From Bacteroidales bacterium (lineage in GTDB: Bacteria > Bacteroidota > Bacteroidia > Bacteroidales > Marinilabiliaceae): a stretch of 10,351 bases of DNA. Shown in pieces: positions 9,101 to 10,351 of this stretch. Made by a program: the position numbers and the translations under genes. Under the pieces are notes generated by a model. That model ran no database searches. It had not been told where the DNA came from and worked only from the letters and a program-made list of their open reading frames with translations. The stretch spans positions 1-10,351 of the forward strand of contig CAAFWU010000087.1 in NCBI GenBank assembly GCA_900766825.1, read 5' to 3'. The first letter of the stretch is position 1, and the number at the start of each line of letters is the position of its first letter.

Positions 9101-9187
9101 GTTGTTTGAGGGTGAGTTGCCTCTCATGGCCATCATGGTTGTGAGAATAGCCAATGTTAAGGCAATAATGCACGTTACCTTTTTCAT
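3170..9187 (-). CDS. Large exported alpha-2-macroglobulin-family protein, thioester motif apparently lost
   Basis: This intact frame encodes 2005 residues from the ATG at 9185-9187. A TTG six bases upstream is in frame, but ATG is the likelier start. The N-terminus (MKKVTCIIALTLAIL) is a signal peptide or anchor without a lipobox. Residues ~30-380 are mostly helical and hold an acidic cluster (137-143). Macroglobulin-like beta domains begin near residue 385. The MG2 signature TDRNIYKPGQ is at 593-602. A second acidic linker (1215-1229) precedes the classical A2M domain, which starts near 1240 (ETVFFAPSLLPDSTG). The thioester-domain-like helical region starts near 1445, but residues 1462-1471 read ESADTYSGRF where CxEQ is expected. 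The C-terminus (about 1900-2005, with YDTEFKSHTEG) resembles the receptor-binding-type end domain. Bacterial relatives are periplasmic or surface proteins thought to protect against proteases; that role is inferred here. Typical thioester chemistry looks impossible. No pbpC-like partner is adjacent. Confidence 0.88.
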   Translation of the reverse strand: MKKVTCIIALTLAILTTMMAMRGNSPSNNITSMTDQELKDTIAKYAELEQPQSAEPFIKEARKRAKSQQDTKWMLQIIEQDFALNQQRLLRETTSDELLAKEINEAWTPLKQLLYLDLAIAQDNFYGLDRFDTYYSEDEDEDDKSEKAEALENIFNALSEPEILCTLKASDYVDIKHFSPSVDLDLNLLDYIGLTLASEFESFELENWDCEMAQPLEQFAQSTDEIPTYLKIVRILAKQAVRTNNVQSKIIAQALRIRPHTDNYIEVEEETDNKQIDDEFDYMPRHQSVQHKESPTLTALCNELEQMDVDENMPIASALKTYVEAERLLSLSYSNELSVEQANKQIDKAIEAYAKIIKTLPDTRFASFALRQINFIEKRELNLFTEDFILPNSPIPLRLNYRNEDEATIKIYAIGKNVLTKENITNAKGNIDKFLAGLKCVQTRHIALPKTQRKTINSIIYAEMKGLPAGQYILVANEDKYSTPLYNKEFSEPKRSYVTFTCTQLSADKIQTNRQLNYIVSDAKTGRPVDKAKVGDTGTTNNEGWLIFNKEVKGTHTQTISKGDDYFFFDNYGFVPRKKDALESSSLSASIVTDRNIYKPGQKIFYKAFVFTRYRTKVEAAKEGTKYVIKLTANNGDKLYERTQEVGKFGSLNGEINIPEEVMKGSATLIIKGQNETDWRSIARTYLKIEDFKRTDNSISFDRITEVFRPGSDASVSGKCTAASGLPVVNANVEYEVEKIEFEPWPRSYRRVGNTKGSNGIATGNVQTDGEGHFKINFATDSTLEVCDYNITVRITDNRGETTERTTSVKVTDEGVRMDASTDKETYLIDNRPVITLNSVNDNGEPYKNMVHLTITPYKTRKPLRPRTSVMGNDQKPDTCLDKECYVPADEWDFQLDSTPIVDEEVEVCGSRNITLNNLILKPRRYKITATTKALNGKEIRQSTDFLMIAYNGKSEDLPPIELFAPQTAQVSTDMTIHVGSGLPDAWVSVVLSHAGKIVKRETVETSGNIKTVKWHVPESITNGETLKIHAFTHRDNRRYAEEVNVVLQKPEPLVNMELVTKRDISTPGAKESWKLKVHADEETEVTASMYDQRLDKYTNNDWSVNFDRLMTYNNVSLTVIDPKCVQIDNCNMMGGHFYIDDSRFHKIGISDLLEQLKHSSSHNKLHYSPRSRFCGGMHLMKSMAVEDAEDNGVMLECSALPAYGMAKMSGSAMNDEVEDEEDEEKDDNVPNDTLPRTDFSETVFFAPSLLPDSTGNATVEFTLPDNLTAYNFRAIAHDRQMRKAEVRSTLTVRKAINVRMGTPRFVTEGDVITLSTDVTITDPSIENALLTIKATDPTTGTELLTTDGHELNFGSTPSAHVDWRVTIPEGVETIRLTATAKAQNNNTLHTDAEQVDIHVAKLYNEIAESHTYMLYHKGTSEIPNPFAETEGKTQSLTFNYTSNTFIEVLRALPSLNEGWSESADTYSGRFETAAIAMFLKQKPEICQAIEYLRDHADELSTIGDDKERKELTPWLYVANAMKKHNTNLVTLFNGNTAEKSAAQALNKLAQMQKSNGGIPWFADMESSIFMTTAVVNTFGELMRLGVVAEPNAQMKRIVDRATPYLSKELEKAWADFNIMKAKREKEAIEKGLAPSKVKTFLSWSDLELLRACVVCTPSRTKVMNEMLDHLAQNWQTYSNNQRVLSAWLLLNVGKRAEAETIVESLEQNLIHLDNDMAYVAERSMIRLRIQMEAQAMMIMTLSRIRPQSANLPKLINYLVAQKRGEAWPDAHSTSTAVLSLLGSQAKLAAHDVVRVGERTYEATVSKPKLSIVLATDGSVRSATVEKENDMPSWGSWQRVLLTPTTQMKADGTEDMTVSRTMEVRRIVNGKEKWQPLEKEALTIGDQIRVTLKFYNKMPMSFVRLSDHRAATLEPQDKLSGYRGWWFWRWIDADIETPPHYMEIGNESVRFYIDHLYEGWHQISYILDVTHAGTFAAGYADEVCMYDTEFKSHTEGCSIEVVGRR

Positions 9188-9234
9188 TTTCAAATTGTTG
9201 ATGTGTTTTGTTGTCCTATTGCTAACTGCTCTTT

Positions 9235-9256
9235 TGGGAGAATACCCGTACTCCCA
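9235..9256 (-). other. Small inverted repeat in the leader of the macroglobulin gene
   Basis: TGGGAG (9235-9240) and CTCCCA (9251-9256) can form a six-base-pair stem with a ten-base loop, 48-69 bases upstream of the macroglobulin ATG. I found no convincing TAnnTTTG promoter for that gene between 9188 and 9409, the closest being the one-mismatch CATTTTTG at 9316-9323. The hairpin could lie in the 5' leader, but it is short and may be chance. Confidence 0.25.
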
Positions 9257-9409
9257 TGCGAGGATGAGATGTTATGTAAAAAAAATGATAGTAAACCGTG
9301 ATGATTACTAAGATACAAAAATGCAAACACTGTGCCAATGGAGTTTAGGAATGTTGGCAAATAATTTAGACGCTAATAATCTCTAATTTTAATTTGCATA
9401 AATAGCAAA

Positions 9410-9443
9410 AGACCCATCTTGAATTTTACTTCAAGATAGGTCT
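9410..9443 (-). terminator. Intrinsic terminator of the tRNA transcript
   Basis: Two 14-base arms (9410-9423 and 9430-9443) pair with one G-T wobble around a six-base loop. Read on the minus strand, the hairpin starts 10 bases after the 3' end of the second-transcribed tRNA and is followed by TTTTGC (complement of 9405-9410). Its position and form fit a terminator for the two-tRNA transcript. Confidence 0.8.
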
Positions 9444-9453
9444 CTAAGTTTAG

Positions 9454-9527
9454 TACCGACTCCCGGGCTTGAACCGGGGACCTTGTGATTATGAATCACA
9501 CGCTCTAACCAGCTGAGCTAAGTCGGC
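9454..9527 (-). tRNA. tRNA with CAT anticodon, probably elongator tRNA-Met (distal copy)
   Basis: The 74-base minus-strand sequence folds into a full cloverleaf. The acceptor is GCCGACT paired with AGTCGGT, the D arm is GCTC..GAGC, and the anticodon stem TGTGA/TCACA holds loop TTCATAA (anticodon at 9491-9493). The variable loop is AGGTC and the T arm is CCCGG/CCGGG with loop TTCAAGC. The discriminator base is A and no CCA is encoded, as is common in this phylum. It lacks the three G-C pairs of an initiator anticodon stem. A CAT anticodon could also be tRNA-Ile2, whose C becomes lysidine. The G4 and A5 acceptor bases differ from the C4/C5 of E. coli tRNA-Ile2, so Met is favoured. Base pair 1-72 is a G-U wobble. 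The gene is identical to the copy 100 bases away. Confidence 0.93.
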
Positions 9528-9553
9528 ATCATGCCTTCATTATGTTTTGCCAG

Positions 9554-9627
9554 TACCGACTCCCGGGCTTGAACCGGGGACCTTGTGATTATGAATCACA
9601 CGCTCTAACCAGCTGAGCTAAGTCGGC
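9554..9627 (-). tRNA. tRNA with CAT anticodon, probably elongator tRNA-Met (promoter-proximal copy)
   Basis: This is identical over all 74 bases to the copy at 9454-9527, with its anticodon at 9591-9593. It lies 30 bases downstream of a strong Bacteroidetes promoter and is transcribed first, separated from its twin by a 26-base spacer (9528-9553). The pair probably forms one precursor transcript. The same Met-versus-Ile2 uncertainty applies. Confidence 0.93.
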
Positions 9628-9657
9628 AAATCCGCAATTCCTTTCAGTTTTGCGTTG

Positions 9658-9688
9658 CAAAGGTACGCACTTGGGTTGATTAATGCAA
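9658..9688 (-). promoter_or_regulatory. Bacteroidetes promoter driving the tRNA pair
   Basis: On the minus strand TTGC (9688-9685) and TACCTTTG (9665-9658) are separated by 19 bases. The second box matches TAnnTTTG exactly, and the spacing matches the -33/-7 arrangement of the phylum's primary sigma factor. Transcription should begin near 9650, about 20 bases before the first tRNA. Confidence 0.8.
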
Positions 9689-9783
9689 GAGGGCAGTGGT
9701 TATTTGTGATTTAAAAAGTGTTTAGGCTGTTAACATATCAAAATATATGAATTCAAATCTTTGGGCAATAGTAGTCTTAAAAT

Positions 9784-10351
9784 TCATATAGCTGCACCGC
9801 CAAACGCCTCCTTATAGTTATCCATCCTCTCAATCAAACATCTATGGTGCTTACTCTCCGCATCGTAAGTTATGCCCACCAGCACCGCCTCGCGACCTGG
9901 ATGATAGCGAAAGGCGTGAGCATAATTCCGAGTCTTGATTTGTTCAAGTGCCACAGCTGGCTCCCCATCCTTCTTTAGCTCAATGATGATGATAGGTTTC
10001 TGTGGTACTGTGGGCACCAACACAACGTCGGCATACCCACAGCCCGAAGCCAGTTCTGAGAAAACCAAATAATCTTTGCGAGCATAGAAGTAAGCCATAA
10101 GGATTGCGCTCTGCATTGTGGACTCTCTGTTATAGGAGAGTGAGCTCGATATGTCCGCATGGGAGTCATCGAGGGCTTTGGCCACAGCCTCGGTTTCACC
10201 ATTTTCGGTTGCCTCAATAAGTTGCCTACTGGTCTCCAGCATCCGCTGAATGGGTTCGAATCCTTTGGCATCGGACATAATGTTAAGCCAAGCACTTCTT
10301 ATTTCGCCATTTGGAATGTGGCATGTTTGGTTGATGGGGTCATAGGCCAAA
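9784..10351 (-). CDS. AAA-ATPase-like / PD-(D/E)XK nuclease-fold protein (C-terminal part, 5' end outside window)
   Basis: About 189 residues of the C-terminus are present. The frame is open to the window edge, and the TTG near 10350 is an internal Leu, not a start. The sequence matches the C-terminal nuclease-fold domain of a family common and multi-copy in gut and oral Bacteroidales, in which an N-terminal AAA-ATPase-like domain precedes a PD-(D/E)XK domain. Visible core features are the helix ESTMQSAILMAYFYAR, then FSELASGCGYADVVLVP with the catalytic-type Asp (10027-10029). After these come IIIIELKKD with the E-x-K pair (Glu 9979-9981, Lys 9973-9975) and ALEQIKTRNYA with the trailing Gln helix. 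The D-(15 residues)-ExK arrangement is intact, so nuclease chemistry is plausible, but the biological role of this family is not established. The stop TGA is at 9784-9786. Confidence 0.85.
   Translation of the reverse strand, partial: LAYDPINQTCHIPNGEIRSAWLNIMSDAKGFEPIQRMLETSRQLIEATENGETEAVAKALDDSHADISSSLSYNRESTMQSAILMAYFYARKDYLVFSELASGCGYADVVLVPTVPQKPIIIIELKKDGEPAVALEQIKTRNYAHAFRYHPGREAVLVGITYDAESKHHRCLIERMDNYKEAFGGAAI

Larger units (their letters stand above)
9452..9628. repeat. Tandem duplication covering the tRNA gene
   Basis: A 77-base block (9452-9528) recurs exactly at 9552-9628, a period of 100 bases. Identity ends within two bases of the tRNA on the 3' side and one base on the 5' side, and the spacers differ. 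This pattern fits an old gene duplication kept identical by selection or gene conversion. It does not look like an attachment-site duplication, which normally repeats only one end of a tRNA. Confidence 0.85.

Noticed and set aside
9188..9193. TTG six bases upstream of the ATG as the macroglobulin start
   Set aside because: It would add only two residues. The ATG begins a standard MKK signal-peptide start and follows an A-rich leader, so the ATG is preferred.
9316..9323. CATTTTTG on the minus strand as a promoter box for the macroglobulin gene
   Set aside because: It departs from TAnnTTTG at the first base, and no TTG box lies at the expected distance upstream.
9452..9628. The repeated tRNA as a pair of attachment sites flanking an integrated element
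   Set aside because: Only a 23-base spacer lies between the repeat units, and the whole tRNA is duplicated instead of just its end, so nothing is integrated between them.
9744..9790. A perfect 10-base inverted repeat (9744-9753 with 9781-9790) at the end of the nuclease-fold gene, followed on the minus strand by four T
   Set aside because: The stem is almost all A/T, the 27-base spacer is long and one arm overlaps the stop codon. A working terminator is possible but poorly supported.

Overview
The window looks like chromosomal DNA from a member of the order Bacteroidales (Prevotella/Bacteroides-like). The evidence is Bacteroidetes-type promoter elements (TAnnTTTG boxes), starts preceded by A-rich leaders instead of Shine-Dalgarno sequences, tRNA genes without an encoded CCA end, and protein families typical of the phylum: a ~2000-residue alpha-2-macroglobulin, a CE12-like esterase and an AAA-ATPase/PD-(D/E)XK protein. 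Genus and species cannot be fixed from the sequence alone.

Layout. Positions 1-1566 (+) hold the C-terminal part of a PMCA-like calcium P-type ATPase whose start lies upstream of the window. It converges on a minus-strand gene at 1682-3019, a secreted SGNH-fold esterase resembling rhamnogalacturonan acetylesterases. A long hairpin at 1593-1638 separates the two and can serve both strands. The esterase has its own TAnnTTTG promoter element. Upstream of it, a branched hairpin at 3093-3151 ends the very large minus-strand gene at 3170-9187, an exported alpha-2-macroglobulin-family protein of 2005 residues. The thioester motif in this protein appears to be lost.

Further right are two identical minus-strand tRNA genes with a CAT anticodon (9454-9527 and 9554-9627). 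A well-formed promoter (9658-9688) precedes them and a hairpin terminator (9410-9443) follows. The right edge (9784-10351, minus) carries the C-terminal part of an AAA-ATPase-like/PD-(D/E)XK nuclease-fold protein that continues beyond the window.

The genes do not form one pathway. Terminators or promoters separate every neighbouring pair I could examine, so they appear to be independent units: calcium export, pectin side-group removal, an envelope macroglobulin, tRNA supply and a nuclease-fold protein of unknown role. I saw no CRISPR array, insertion sequence, phage gene or obvious new multi-gene system. The observations most worth a second look are the degenerate thioester site and acidic linker of the macroglobulin, the G1-U72 wobble in the duplicated tRNA, and the Asn-for-Asp change in the first catalytic block of the esterase.
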